A DNA stretch of 58,536 bases from Candidatus Palauibacter australiensis (GTDB taxonomy: Bacteria; Gemmatimonadota; Gemmatimonadetes; Palauibacterales; Palauibacteraceae). The stretch is taken from contig JAPPBA010000129.1 of the NCBI GenBank assembly GCA_026705295.1, forward strand, positions 1-58,536. Reading direction: 5' to 3'. How positions within the stretch are numbered: position 1 is the stretch's first letter; the number at the start of each line of letters is the position of its first letter. Under the pieces are notes generated by a model, which saw nothing but the letters and a program-made list of their open reading frames with translations, was not told the DNA's origin and made no database searches. The position numbers and the translations under genes are program-made. Positions 1-8,023 of the stretch are shown piece after piece.

Positions 1-39
1 CACGTGCGGCTTCGTTCGCTCGAACTTTTCCTTCGCCAT
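1..39 (-). CDS. tuf: Elongation factor Tu, N-terminal fragment (cut by window edge)
   Basis: Only the first 13 codons are present, reading MAKEKFERTKPHV, which is the characteristic opening of bacterial EF-Tu, the GTPase that delivers aminoacyl-tRNA to the ribosome. The ATG is at 39-37, and an AGGAG sequence lies about 11 bases upstream (51-55). The gene continues beyond the left edge, so the GTP-binding motifs are not visible. It follows tRNA-Thr and tRNA-Tyr on the same strand, a common bacterial arrangement in which tRNAs precede tuf in one transcript. The fragment is short, but its match to the conserved start and the tRNA context make the call fairly secure. Confidence 0.88.
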   Translation of the reverse strand, partial: MAKEKFERTKPHV

Positions 40-151
40 CGCCCCTCGTTCTCCTCTCGGACTGCGGGTTCGGCGGAGTGCCCCGCAACGGGTGCTCCAT
101 CCTGCTCGCGCGCGGGCTACGCCCCTTGTTTCGTCAGTGGTCTCGTGAAGG

Positions 152-234
152 TGGTGGGGGGAGGATTCGAACCTCCGAAGGCATAAGCCAGCAGATTTAC
201 AGTCTGCCCCGTTTGGCCGCTTCGGTACCCCACC
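152..234 (-). tRNA. tRNA-Tyr (anticodon GTA)
   Basis: Reading the minus strand from 234, a 7-bp acceptor stem (GGTGGGG with CCCCACC) encloses a D arm, an anticodon stem with loop CTGTAAA giving anticodon GTA, a long class II variable arm, and a T arm of GGAGG/CCTCC around the loop TTCGAAT. The 83-nt length and long variable arm are as expected for tRNA-Tyr. CCA is not encoded. It lies between tRNA-Thr and tuf, probably in one transcript. Confidence 0.96.
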
Positions 235-318
235 GCCGGTACCTGGCGCCCGATCGACGCCCGATCGATGAGTTCCAGGGTTCGCCGCTTCGGGGCGGCT
301 GTTCGTCCGACTCGACCG

Positions 319-391
319 AGCTGGCGGTGGGGCTCGAACCCACAACCTCCGGATTACAAATCCGACGCTCTACCGGTTGAGCTACGCCAGC
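319..391 (-). tRNA. tRNA-Thr (anticodon TGT)
   Basis: The minus strand from 391 folds into a standard cloverleaf: acceptor GCTGGCG/CGCCAGC, D arm GCTC/GAGC, anticodon loop TTTGTAA (anticodon TGT, reading ACA), and T arm GTGGG/CCCAC around TTCGAGC. It is 73 nt long with discriminator T and no encoded CCA. It is the first gene of the tRNA-tRNA-tuf unit, about 20 bases downstream of its promoter. Confidence 0.96.
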
Positions 392-415
392 GACCCTTCC
401 GCACAATAGTCTTCT

Positions 416-445
416 AACATAGGGGTAGGCACGGCCAACCGTCAA
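416..445 (-). promoter_or_regulatory. Sigma70-type promoter of the tRNA-Thr/tRNA-Tyr/tuf unit
   Basis: On the minus strand a TTGACG -35 element (445-440) and a TATGTT -10 element (421-416) are separated by 18 bases. The predicted start lies about 16-19 bases before tRNA-Thr. The stretch to the cysS stop at 494 holds nothing else that I recognise. Confidence 0.7.
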
Positions 446-493
446 GGTGTTTTCGGGCGTTCGATTCGACCGCCGTTCGCGGGTGCCATCGCC

Positions 494-1975
494 TCATCTT
501 GCCGTCCGAAGCGGACGCGGCACCTGGATCGTGCGCCCATCCACCCGAAGGCGGGTGAAGTCCGCCAGATCCTCCACGATCGCCCCACGGGCTTCGAGTT
601 CGGCGCGAATCGCATCGGCGCGCGCGAAGTCCCGGCTCGCCCGGGCGCGCTCGCGTTCGCCGACGCGGGCCGTGGCCCAGGCGACCAGCTCGTCATCTCC
701 ACCGGATGACTCGCGGTCCCTCACGGCCAGTACCCCAAAGACACGGTCGAACGCGTCGATCACGGCGAGGGCGGCGTCGGTGCCCGAGGGGGCCCGGGGA
801 TGGGCAGCGTCAAGCAGGTGATTCGCTTCCCGGACGAGCCCGAACACGGCTGAAAGCGCTTCGCTCACGTTCAGGTCGTCGTCCATCGCCGCTTCGAACG
901 CGGCGCCTGCTCGCGTCGCGGCTTCTTCGATGTCCCTCGATGCATCGGTCTCCGCATCGCCGGCCTCGCGCGCGCGGTTCCTGAACTCGTGCAGGCGGGT
1001 CACGGCCTTGGTTGCCGCCTTAAGGCCGTCGAAGGTGAAGTTCAGCTGGGTCCGATAGTGTCCGCTGAGCAGCAGGTACCGGATCGCGGAGGGCGCGTAT
1101 CCGCGTTCGACGAGTTCGGGGATCGTGAAGCAGTTTCCGAGCGACTTCGACATCTTCCGGCCTTCCACCAGAAGGTGCTCGGCATGGAGCCAGAAGTTCG
1201 AGAACGTCTTCCCGGTCACCCCTTCCGACTGAGCGATCTCGTTCGTGTGATGCGGGAAGAGGTTGTCGACCCCTCCGGTATGGATATCCAGCGTTTCGCC
1301 AAGGTGGTGCATCGCCATCGCCGAGCACTCGAGATGCCAGCCGGGCCGGCCGGGCCCCCACGGAGAATCCCACACGGCTGCGGCGCCATCGGCCTCCGCG
1401 CCGCGGTCGCCGCCCTTCCAGAGGACGAAGTCTCTCGGATCATCCTTGTCGTACTCCTCATCTCCCGTGGCCCTGCCGGTCGCCGCGAGGCCACCGCAGT
1501 CGATCCCGGCCAGCCGCCCGTACCCGGGGGAACGCCCGATCGCGAAGTACACGGAACCTTCGCTCTCGTAGGTGAGTCCCCGTTCGGAGAGGGCCTCGAT
1601 CAGCCGGATCATCCCCTCGACGAAGCGGGTCGCCCGCGGCCGATGCTCGGGTTCCTCGAGCCCCAGCGTGTCCCAGTCCTCGAGGAACATCTCGATCACG
1701 GGATCGGTGACCTCGGCCAGTGGCACGCCCCGGCCGGAGGCCGCCGCGATCGTCCGATCATCGACATCGGTCAGGTTCATGACCTGGCAGACTTCGTATC
1801 CCTTGAACCGGAGGTAGCGACGCAGCAGATCTTCCCACGCAAAGGCGCGGAAGTTCCCGATATGCGCGCGGTCGTACACCGTGGGCCCGCAGGTGTACAT
1901 CCGCACCCGGCCCGGTTCGACGGTCTTGAACGGGCGGAGCTGTCGCGCGAGGGAGTCGTAGAGGCGGAGACTCAT
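494..1975 (-). CDS. cysS: Cysteine--tRNA ligase
   Basis: Class I aminoacyl-tRNA synthetase that charges tRNA-Cys in the cytoplasm. The 493-residue length is slightly above the usual ~460. Visible motifs are the N-terminal zinc-site and HIGN signature (TCGPTVYDRAHIGNFRAF, about residues 24-41), the GWHLECSAM zinc/cysteine-binding region, and KMSKS (GRKMSKSLGN). The C-terminal helical and tRNA-binding part is intact. The ATG at 1975 is chosen because the family homology begins at MSLRLYDSLARQ. It also overlaps the stop of the upstream gene by four bases (ATGA), so translation is probably coupled. The reading frame stays open further upstream, but that sequence is not synthetase-like. Confidence 0.96.
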   Translation of the reverse strand: MSLRLYDSLARQLRPFKTVEPGRVRMYTCGPTVYDRAHIGNFRAFAWEDLLRRYLRFKGYEVCQVMNLTDVDDRTIAAASGRGVPLAEVTDPVIEMFLEDWDTLGLEEPEHRPRATRFVEGMIRLIEALSERGLTYESEGSVYFAIGRSPGYGRLAGIDCGGLAATGRATGDEEYDKDDPRDFVLWKGGDRGAEADGAAAVWDSPWGPGRPGWHLECSAMAMHHLGETLDIHTGGVDNLFPHHTNEIAQSEGVTGKTFSNFWLHAEHLLVEGRKMSKSLGNCFTIPELVERGYAPSAIRYLLLSGHYRTQLNFTFDGLKAATKAVTRLHEFRNRAREAGDAETDASRDIEEAATRAGAAFEAAMDDDLNVSEALSAVFGLVREANHLLDAAHPRAPSGTDAALAVIDAFDRVFGVLAVRDRESSGGDDELVAWATARVGERERARASRDFARADAIRAELEARGAIVEDLADFTRLRVDGRTIQVPRPLRTAR

Positions 1976-2643
1976 CGCCCGCCCGGGGGGAGGTAGCGTT
2001 CCGTTCGCCAAGCGCGATACGCGGCGATCTCTCCGGCCCGACGTTCGCGGGAAATCTGCAGACAACCACCCAGCTGGCGATCCGACCGGTCGAGGATGAG
2101 TCCCGCGAGGACGCCGGCCTCGCGCGCGAATGCGAGTTCGTCCAGCGGCTCGTACGCGGGCCCGCCGAACAGGAGTCGAGCCACGATCCAGCCGTCGATG
2201 AAGCCGTCGACGGCCTCGACTTCCCGTGAGACGAGCAACTCGCAGGCCACGTCCGGATCCTGGCGCACGGCGTGCATGCGCAGGACCGCGTAGCTCTCGT
2301 ACGCCCGGCCGGCCTCCCGCAGATTCCCCGGCATCACGAGCGCAGCGCTCGAATCCGTCACGACTTCGACCGCGTTCCATGGCCACGCGTCCCGCGCCTC
2401 GGATTCGTCCAGGTCTCGTCCGAACGACCGGAAGTAGAGAACGAGAGGGTCCTCCACGAGATCGGTCACAAGGGAATCGGAACGATCCCGGAAGCGGAGG
2501 AGGAGATCGGCCTCGAACTCCACGACGCTGCCCGAAGGGGCCGTGAGGCGATACTGGGCCTCAACCGACCCCGCGCCAGCGAGCCCCGCGAGCAGGACGA
2601 GGGCCGCCGCGATCCGCGGCCGGCTGCCGGCAGCCCATGGCAC
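1972..2643 (-). CDS. Putative secreted protein of unknown function
   Basis: Encodes about 223 residues. After a few polar residues there is a hydrophobic stretch (IAAALVLLAGLAGAGSVEAQ) that looks like a Sec signal peptide cleaved after AQA-type residues, so the mature protein is probably periplasmic or exported. The mature part is acidic and rich in Arg and Asp, with two cysteines (CELLV and GGCLQ). I recognise no domain. The GTG start at 2643 places the signal peptide at the N-terminus; the frame is open further upstream without protein-like features. It ends by overlapping cysS by four bases, which suggests co-expression, though a functional link to cysS is not evident. Confidence 0.7.
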   Translation of the reverse strand: MPWAAGSRPRIAAALVLLAGLAGAGSVEAQYRLTAPSGSVVEFEADLLLRFRDRSDSLVTDLVEDPLVLYFRSFGRDLDESEARDAWPWNAVEVVTDSSAALVMPGNLREAGRAYESYAVLRMHAVRQDPDVACELLVSREVEAVDGFIDGWIVARLLFGGPAYEPLDELAFAREAGVLAGLILDRSDRQLGGCLQISRERRAGEIAAYRAWRTERYLPPGGR

Positions 2644-2686
2644 AACCCCGCTGCGTTCGAGCGGCGCTGCATCTCGCCACGGGCTG

Positions 2687-3160
2687 CTAGGGTGCGGCCG
2701 CCGTGAGGACGAGTTGGGGGCGTTCCGCTTCAGAGTCCGACCGCCGGTCGAGGAGCCCCGCGAACTCGAGAACGTCATCACCGGCCCCGCCGAGCAGTTC
2801 CCGCTCGCGGGCGAGCAGATTGTTCGACACCTCGAGCGCCGAGCGCTCGCCGGTCCAGTGCTCCTCCACCACATCCCAGCCAAGCTCCTCTCCGATCCGG
2901 TGCGTCACGTACGCACAACAGAAAACATCATCCAGAAAACCGTACGGCCCGACTTCATCTTCCGGTATCACGTCATCCGGACTCACGAGGTAGGCGATGG
3001 CCGCATCCACCAGAATCCGCTGCTGACGGGTCAGGCGCGGATCCTTCATAAGGGTGAACATCAACAAACCGTAGACGGGCGCGAGGATGACGACGTCACG
3101 CAGCGTGCCTGCGTATCGTGCGACCTGATCCTTCATCCCCTGGAGGTAGGCGCTCGGCAT
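2687..3160 (-). CDS. YkvA/DUF1232 family small membrane-associated protein
   Basis: About 157 residues. The central segment (ILVDAAIAYLVSPDDVIPEDEVGPYGFLDDV) matches the DUF1232/YkvA signature of a hydrophobic stretch followed by a P-D-D-x-I-P motif. The family has no firmly assigned function. A hydrophobic segment, VVILAPVYGLLMFTLM, precedes it. I chose the ATG at 3160, preceded by GGAAGGGG. A TTG at 3244 would add 28 residues but overlaps a TATGTT element (3249-3244) that could be this gene's own -10, so the shorter form is preferred. It is separated from glmS upstream by a hairpin and is followed by the secreted protein and cysS. Confidence 0.75.
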   Translation of the reverse strand: MPSAYLQGMKDQVARYAGTLRDVVILAPVYGLLMFTLMKDPRLTRQQRILVDAAIAYLVSPDDVIPEDEVGPYGFLDDVFCCAYVTHRIGEELGWDVVEEHWTGERSALEVSNNLLARERELLGGAGDDVLEFAGLLDRRSDSEAERPQLVLTAAAP

Positions 3161-3299
3161 CCCCTTCCAATCCCGCACCCGGTGGACCACGCGACCGGGC
3201 CGCTGGCCGGATGAGTACGGCTCGGCGGCGGACGCGACGCCCAAACATACAACCGGCTCTTTCCCCCTGTAACCCCTCCACTCCGTGCGGTGGCGGGGT

Positions 3300-3314
3300 C
3301 GCCGGCTTCCGGCG
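3300..3314 (-). terminator. GC hairpin just after the glmS stop
   Basis: CGCCGG and CCGGCG form a 6-bp inverted repeat around a 3-base loop, starting two bases after the glmS stop codon. No T-run follows on the minus strand, so it is at best a weak or factor-assisted terminator or a 3' stabilising structure. Confidence 0.35.
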
Positions 3315-3316
3315 AA

Positions 3317-5173
3317 CTACTCCACCGTCACGGTCTTCGCGAGGTTCCGGGGACGATCCACGTCGCAGCCCCGCAGGACGGCGATATGGTAGGCGAGAAG
3401 CTGTAGCGGAACGACGTTGACGATCGGTTGCAGCAGGGGCAGCGTCGCGGGCACCGGGATCAGGTGATCCACCTTTCGGGCGAGGTCAGTCTCGCGGCGG
3501 TTCACGAGCGCGATCACGCGGCCGCCGCGCGCTTTCACCTCCTCGATGTTCACGAGCACCTTCGAGTAGACGGCGCCGCGCGGAGCCATGAAAACGACGG
3601 GCATGTCTTCGTCGATGAGCGCGATCGGGCCGTGCTTCATCTCGGCCGCCGGGTATCCCTCGGCATGGATGTAGGAGATCTCCTTCAGCTTGAGCGCCCC
3701 CTCGAGGGCGATCGGAAAGTTCGGCCCCCGCCCCAGATAGAGGAAGTTGCGCGCGGGGGCGAACTCCTCCGCCACCCGCCGGATGTGGTCTTCCGTTGCC
3801 AGAACCTCCTCGATCAGGGCGGGAAGTCCGTCGAGGGCGCGCACGAAGACGCGGCCTTCCTCGCGGCTCATCCCGCGCCGCCTCGCAATCATGAGGCCGA
3901 GGAGCGCGAGAGAAACGACCTGCGCTACGAAAGCCTTCGTGGACGCGACGCCGATCTCCGGACCGGCGTGCGTGTAGATTCCGGCGCGCGTCTCCCGTGC
4001 GATCGTCGAGCCCACCACGTTCACGACTCCGAACGTGGGGGCCCCGAGCCGTCCGGCCTCGCGCACGGCCGCGAGCGTGTCCGCGGTCTCCCCCGACTGG
4101 GAGATGCCGCCCACCGCGGTCCCCGGAGCGAGGATCGGATTCCGGTACCGAAACTCGGAGGCGTACTCCACCTCCACGGGCAGGCGCGCCAGCGCCTCGA
4201 TGAGGTATTCTCCGACCAGCGCCGCATGCCAACTCGTCCCGCACCCCGTGAGGACGATGCGCTCGGCAGCATCGATGTCCGGGCGGAATTCATCGAGCCC
4301 GCCGAGCCGTGCCGTGCCTTCCTCCGCCAGCAGCCGGCCCCGCATCGCATCGCGTACGGTGTTGGGCTGCTCGTGAATCTCGCGGAGCATGAAGTGGGGG
4401 TAACCCGCCTTTTCGATCTTCTCCAGATCCCAATCGACGCGGCGGACCTCCTTTGGGACGGGCTCCCAGCCGCTGTGGCCGCGGTCCCTCCCGAGATCGA
4501 CGATCCGGTGCCCCGAAGAGGTGAGGACGGCCATTTCGTCGTCTTCCAGATACACGATGTCGCGGGTGTGTTCGAGGACCGCCGCCACATCCGAAGCCAC
4601 CCAGGTCGCTTCTTCGTCCGTCTCGCCGATCCCGAGCAGCAGGGGCGCGCCGCGGCGGGCGACAACGATCCGTGCCGGGTCGTGCACGCTCATGACGGCA
4701 AGCCCCAGCGTGCCCTCCACCTGGGTCAGCGAGGCGGCGACGGCGCGCTCGAGGTTCCCGTCGAACGCTTCCTCGATCAGGTGGGCGACGACCTCGGTAT
4801 CGGTCTCCGACGTGAAGCGGTGGCCGAGTTCGGAGAGCTTCGTTCGCAGTGCGTCGCAGTTCTCGATCACGCCGTTGTGGACCAGCGCCACCTCGCCTCG
4901 GTCGCCCGTCAGCGGGTGGGCATTGGCGCGGGTGGGTGCACCGTGTGTCGCCCAGCGAGTGTGAGCGATTCCGACCGTTCCCGAAAGCGGGGCCTCGGCG
5001 AGCCGGTCCGCCAGGTCGTCGACGCGGCCCGCGCACTTGAGGAGGCCGAGCCCCGAACCGGAGTGCACGGCGAGGCCCGCAGAGTCGTACCCTCGGTATT
5101 CGAGGCGGCGGAGCCCGTTCAGCAGGAGGGGGGCCGCCTCCTCCGTCCCGACGTAGCCGACGATCCCGCACAT
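3317..5173 (-). CDS. glmS: Glutamine--fructose-6-phosphate aminotransferase (isomerizing)
   Basis: Makes glucosamine-6-phosphate from fructose-6-phosphate and glutamine, the first committed step toward UDP-GlcNAc for the cell wall. The 618 residues match the usual ~610. The N-terminal class II glutamine amidotransferase domain begins MCGIVGYVG, with Cys2 as the nucleophile after Met removal. The C-terminal half has two SIS sugar-isomerase domains (TGCGTSWHAALVGEYLIE and YLGRGPNFPIALEGALKLKE), and the protein ends in AKTVTVE as is typical. The start is fixed by the need for Cys at position 2. It lies seven bases after the phosphoglucosamine mutase gene, so the two successive enzymes of the pathway are co-transcribed. 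Confidence 0.97.
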   Translation of the reverse strand: MCGIVGYVGTEEAAPLLLNGLRRLEYRGYDSAGLAVHSGSGLGLLKCAGRVDDLADRLAEAPLSGTVGIAHTRWATHGAPTRANAHPLTGDRGEVALVHNGVIENCDALRTKLSELGHRFTSETDTEVVAHLIEEAFDGNLERAVAASLTQVEGTLGLAVMSVHDPARIVVARRGAPLLLGIGETDEEATWVASDVAAVLEHTRDIVYLEDDEMAVLTSSGHRIVDLGRDRGHSGWEPVPKEVRRVDWDLEKIEKAGYPHFMLREIHEQPNTVRDAMRGRLLAEEGTARLGGLDEFRPDIDAAERIVLTGCGTSWHAALVGEYLIEALARLPVEVEYASEFRYRNPILAPGTAVGGISQSGETADTLAAVREAGRLGAPTFGVVNVVGSTIARETRAGIYTHAGPEIGVASTKAFVAQVVSLALLGLMIARRRGMSREEGRVFVRALDGLPALIEEVLATEDHIRRVAEEFAPARNFLYLGRGPNFPIALEGALKLKEISYIHAEGYPAAEMKHGPIALIDEDMPVVFMAPRGAVYSKVLVNIEEVKARGGRVIALVNRRETDLARKVDHLIPVPATLPLLQPIVNVVPLQLLAYHIAVLRGCDVDRPRNLAKTVTVE

Positions 5174-5180
5174 CCGTCGC

Positions 5181-6557
5181 TCAGACCGCGCGCCGCACGA
5201 GGACGTCGACCCAGTCCGCGCGCTCGTCCGCCAGTGCTTCGCCGGTCGCCTCCGCCATGATGCGGAAGATCGGCTCGGTCCCGGAGGGTCTGGCGTGTAT
5301 CCACGACCCATCCGGCCACTCGAGCCGGACCCCGTCCTGCCGGTCCACCGCCGCTGCGGACGGTGCCGCGTCCGCGATCGCGGCGAGCGCCTCCTCGATG
5401 CTCAGGCCTTCCCGGGAGATCGTCCGCTTCACGATCCGGTACGAAGGCCGCTCGTCGACCACCGCGCCGAGGGTGGATCCGCTCTCCGCGAGAAACTGCA
5501 GGATCAGGGCTGCGGCCAGCGGGGCGTCCCGCGTGAGGTGCAGCCCCGCGTAGATCACGCCGCCGTTCCCCTCTCCCCCGATCGCACTCCCCGCCTCGAG
5601 CATGCGGGCGACGACGTTGGCCTCCGCCACCGGCGTGCGGATCAGCGGTACGCCGACGCGATCCGCCGCGTCCTGCATCAGGCGGCTCGCGGAGAGGTTC
5701 GTCACGACGGGCGCGGGCTCGCGGGCCGCGACGAGTTCGACGGCCAGCGCGAGGGTCCAGTCCTCGCCCACGGGACGCCCGTTCTCGTCCACCAGGGCAA
5801 GGCGGTCGACATCGGGGTCCACGGCGAAACCGATGTCCGCGCGCGCCTCCGTGACGCAGGCGGCGAGCCTTCCGAGGTTCTCGACCAGGGGCTCTGGAGG
5901 CCGGGGGAAACGGCCGTCGGGTTCGAGATCGAACCCGCTCACCCGGCAGCCGAGACGCTCGAGCAGCGGGAGCATGATCGGCCCTCCGGCGCCGCGCACG
6001 CAGTCGAGTGCGACGTGGAACACCTTCGACGCGATGAGTTCGCGATCGATGATCGGCAGCGACAGAATCCGCTCGACGTGGGCGCGGCCGGCGCCCTCCC
6101 GCGCGCTTCTTTCTCCCATGCGCGCGGAATCCACGTACTCGATCTCGCCCTCGAACGCTCGCTGGACGTCCCTTCCGGCAGCCGGCGAGAGGAACCGCCC
6201 TTCGCGCGCGACCAGCTTGAGACCGTTCCATGGCGCCGGGTTGTGAGAGGCGGTAACGAGAAGTCCGCCGATCGCGGCCTCGTCTTCCCCCACGGCGAGG
6301 AGACCCGTGGGCGTCGCCACGATCCCGAGGTCGCACACGTCCAGCCCGGCGGCCCGGACCCCCGCAGAGACGGCGTCGAGCAGCGCAGGCCCGGAGACGC
6401 GGCTGTCGCGGCCGATCAGCACATGCCCCCGGCCGGGAGCCGCAGCGGAGATGTGGGTGGCGAAGGCGGCACCGTAGCGGGCCGCGACGTCGGGCGTGAG
6501 CCCCCGTCCGACGATGCCACGAATGCCCGAAGCAGAAATGATGAGTGACCTTGACAC
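5181..6557 (-). CDS. glmM: Phosphoglucosamine mutase (phosphohexomutase family)
   Basis: A 458-residue alpha-D-phosphohexomutase. Visible are the N-terminal SGIRGIVG phosphate-contact loop, the active-site phosphoserine loop TASHNPAPWNG (about residues 103-113), a metal-binding loop DPDVDRLAL, and the C-terminal phosphate-binding RPSGTEPIFRI. Adjacency to glmS supports glucosamine-6-P to glucosamine-1-P conversion, although family members can also act on mannose or glucose phosphates. The GTG at 6557 is preferred because GGTGGAG sits six bases upstream; another in-frame GTG four codons earlier lacks a ribosome site. It is transcribed divergently from the cystathionine gene across a 173-base gap. 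Confidence 0.92.
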   Translation of the reverse strand: MSRSLIISASGIRGIVGRGLTPDVAARYGAAFATHISAAAPGRGHVLIGRDSRVSGPALLDAVSAGVRAAGLDVCDLGIVATPTGLLAVGEDEAAIGGLLVTASHNPAPWNGLKLVAREGRFLSPAAGRDVQRAFEGEIEYVDSARMGERSAREGAGRAHVERILSLPIIDRELIASKVFHVALDCVRGAGGPIMLPLLERLGCRVSGFDLEPDGRFPRPPEPLVENLGRLAACVTEARADIGFAVDPDVDRLALVDENGRPVGEDWTLALAVELVAAREPAPVVTNLSASRLMQDAADRVGVPLIRTPVAEANVVARMLEAGSAIGGEGNGGVIYAGLHLTRDAPLAAALILQFLAESGSTLGAVVDERPSYRIVKRTISREGLSIEEALAAIADAAPSAAAVDRQDGVRLEWPDGSWIHARPSGTEPIFRIMAEATGEALADERADWVDVLVRRAV

Positions 6558-6730
6558 GTTGTTCTCCACCGACCGTGAGATGGACGCGGGATCTTAATGG
6601 TTGGGCGTCGGCGCGGCTTGCGGCCGTCTCTCCGGTCGCCGTCCCCGCACGGCGGGAATATCTTGCGCGCTCGACCCGCGATGCGTCGTGCCACGCGTCG
6701 TTTGCCTCTACCCGAGCCGGAGATGAAGAC

Positions 6731-7891
6731 GTGGACCCAGCCGCCCATCGGTTCGGAACCCGGGCCATCCACGCCGGGCAGCGCCCCGATCCTACGACCG
6801 GGGCGATCATGATGCCGATCTTCCAGACATCGACCTACGTACAGGACGCCGTCGGCTCGCCGCGCGGAGGTTACGACTACGCGCGGGTCAAGAACCCCAC
6901 GCGCGAAGCCCTTCAGGCGAATCTGGCCGCTCTCGAGAACGGGCGGTACGGCGCGGCGTTCTCCTCGGGTCTCGCCGCCACGGAAGCGATCGTCAAAACG
7001 GTGCTCAACGCGGGCGACCACATCATCTGCGGCGCGGACGTCTATGGGGGCGTCGACCGCATGTTGCGCCACGTATGGGAGCGGTTCGGTGTCGACTTCG
7101 ATTTCGTGAACACGGGAGATCTCGATCAGGTTCGCGCCGCGATCCGCCCGCAGACGCGCCTCATCCACGTCGAAACGCCGAGCAACCCGACGATGACGAT
7201 CACGGATATCGCGGCCTGCGCCGCGATCGCTCGCGAGGCGGGGGCCGTGTTGTCCGTCGACAACACGTTTGCGACACCTTTTCTTCAGCGGCCGCTCGAC
7301 GATGGGGCGGATGTCGTGATGCACTCGACGACCAAGTTCCTCAACGGCCACAGCGACATGATCGGTGGCGCCCTGCTCACGAACTCCGGCGAACTTGCCG
7401 AGGGGTTTCACTTCCAGCAGAAGACGAGCGGGGCCATCCCGGGCCCCTTCGACTGCTGGCTCGTGCTCCGCGGCACGAAGACGCTGCACCTCAGGATGCC
7501 GGCCCACTGCCGGAACGCGCGGCAGGTCGTCGATGTCCTCCGGGGGCACGACGACGTTGAGTCCGTTCGCTACCCCGGCCTCGAGGACCATCCGCAGCAC
7601 GCTCTGGCCCGACGTCAGATGCGCGACTTCGGCTCCATGGTGAGCTTCGACCTTGGTACGGAAGACAGGGCCAACCGCTTCGCCGGGTCGACGCGGGTGT
7701 TCCAGTTGGCCGAGAGTCTCGGCGGGGTAGAGAGTCTCGTGTGCGTTCCCTTTACGATGACCCACGCCTCGGTACCCGACCGAAAGAAGCGGGAGATCGG
7801 ACTGGGGCCGGGACTCGTCCGGCTGTCGGTGGGCGTGGAGGACGGTGAGGACCTTGCGGAGGACATCGAGCAGGCCCTGGCCCGTCTCTGA
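6731..7891 (+). CDS. Cystathionine gamma-synthase/lyase family PLP enzyme
   Basis: A Cys/Met-metabolism PLP-dependent enzyme of 386 residues, the usual family length. Diagnostic segments are RFGTRAIHAGQ at the N-terminus, SGLAATEA, the tyrosine/arginine phosphate-binding motif YDYARVKNPTR, and the PLP-lysine region MHSTTKFLNGHSD. The family includes cystathionine gamma-synthase, cystathionine beta- and gamma-lyases and O-acetylhomoserine sulfhydrylase; sequence alone does not separate them, so no symbol is given. The GTG at 6731 is chosen because GGAG lies eight bases upstream and the homology begins a few residues later. It stands alone, 132 bases before the M48 protease gene. I saw no SAM riboswitch in the upstream gap. 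Confidence 0.93.
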   Translation: MDPAAHRFGTRAIHAGQRPDPTTGAIMMPIFQTSTYVQDAVGSPRGGYDYARVKNPTREALQANLAALENGRYGAAFSSGLAATEAIVKTVLNAGDHIICGADVYGGVDRMLRHVWERFGVDFDFVNTGDLDQVRAAIRPQTRLIHVETPSNPTMTITDIAACAAIAREAGAVLSVDNTFATPFLQRPLDDGADVVMHSTTKFLNGHSDMIGGALLTNSGELAEGFHFQQKTSGAIPGPFDCWLVLRGTKTLHLRMPAHCRNARQVVDVLRGHDDVESVRYPGLEDHPQHALARRQMRDFGSMVSFDLGTEDRANRFAGSTRVFQLAESLGGVESLVCVPFTMTHASVPDRKKREIGLGPGLVRLSVGVEDGEDLAEDIEQALARL

Positions 7892-8023
7892 ACGGCGGGG
7901 CGGCGGCGGCCCCGAAGGTTGAAACAGGTAATCCGGGCCGGACGTAAAGCCGGGAGCGCGGAATCCGGCCCCGCGAACCGGCCGGCTCACATGAGCGCGA
8001 CTTGACGCGCAGGGGGGTGATTG

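Noticed and set aside
3244-3244. TTG start for the YkvA-like gene
   Set aside because: It lies within a possible TATGTT -10 element and lacks a ribosome site; the ATG at 3160 is preferred.
3428-5260. A 610-codon plus-strand open frame opposite glmS
   Set aside because: Its translation is Arg/Asp/Val-rich without motifs, and the minus strand encodes an unmistakable GlmS. Long antisense frames are expected at this GC content.
6570-6730. A SAM riboswitch before the cystathionine-family gene
   Set aside because: I could not find the conserved helices of SAM-I or SAM-II in this 160-base stretch.
7918-7945. TTGAAA element before the M48 protease gene as a promoter
   Set aside because: No acceptable -10 at a 16-18 base distance.
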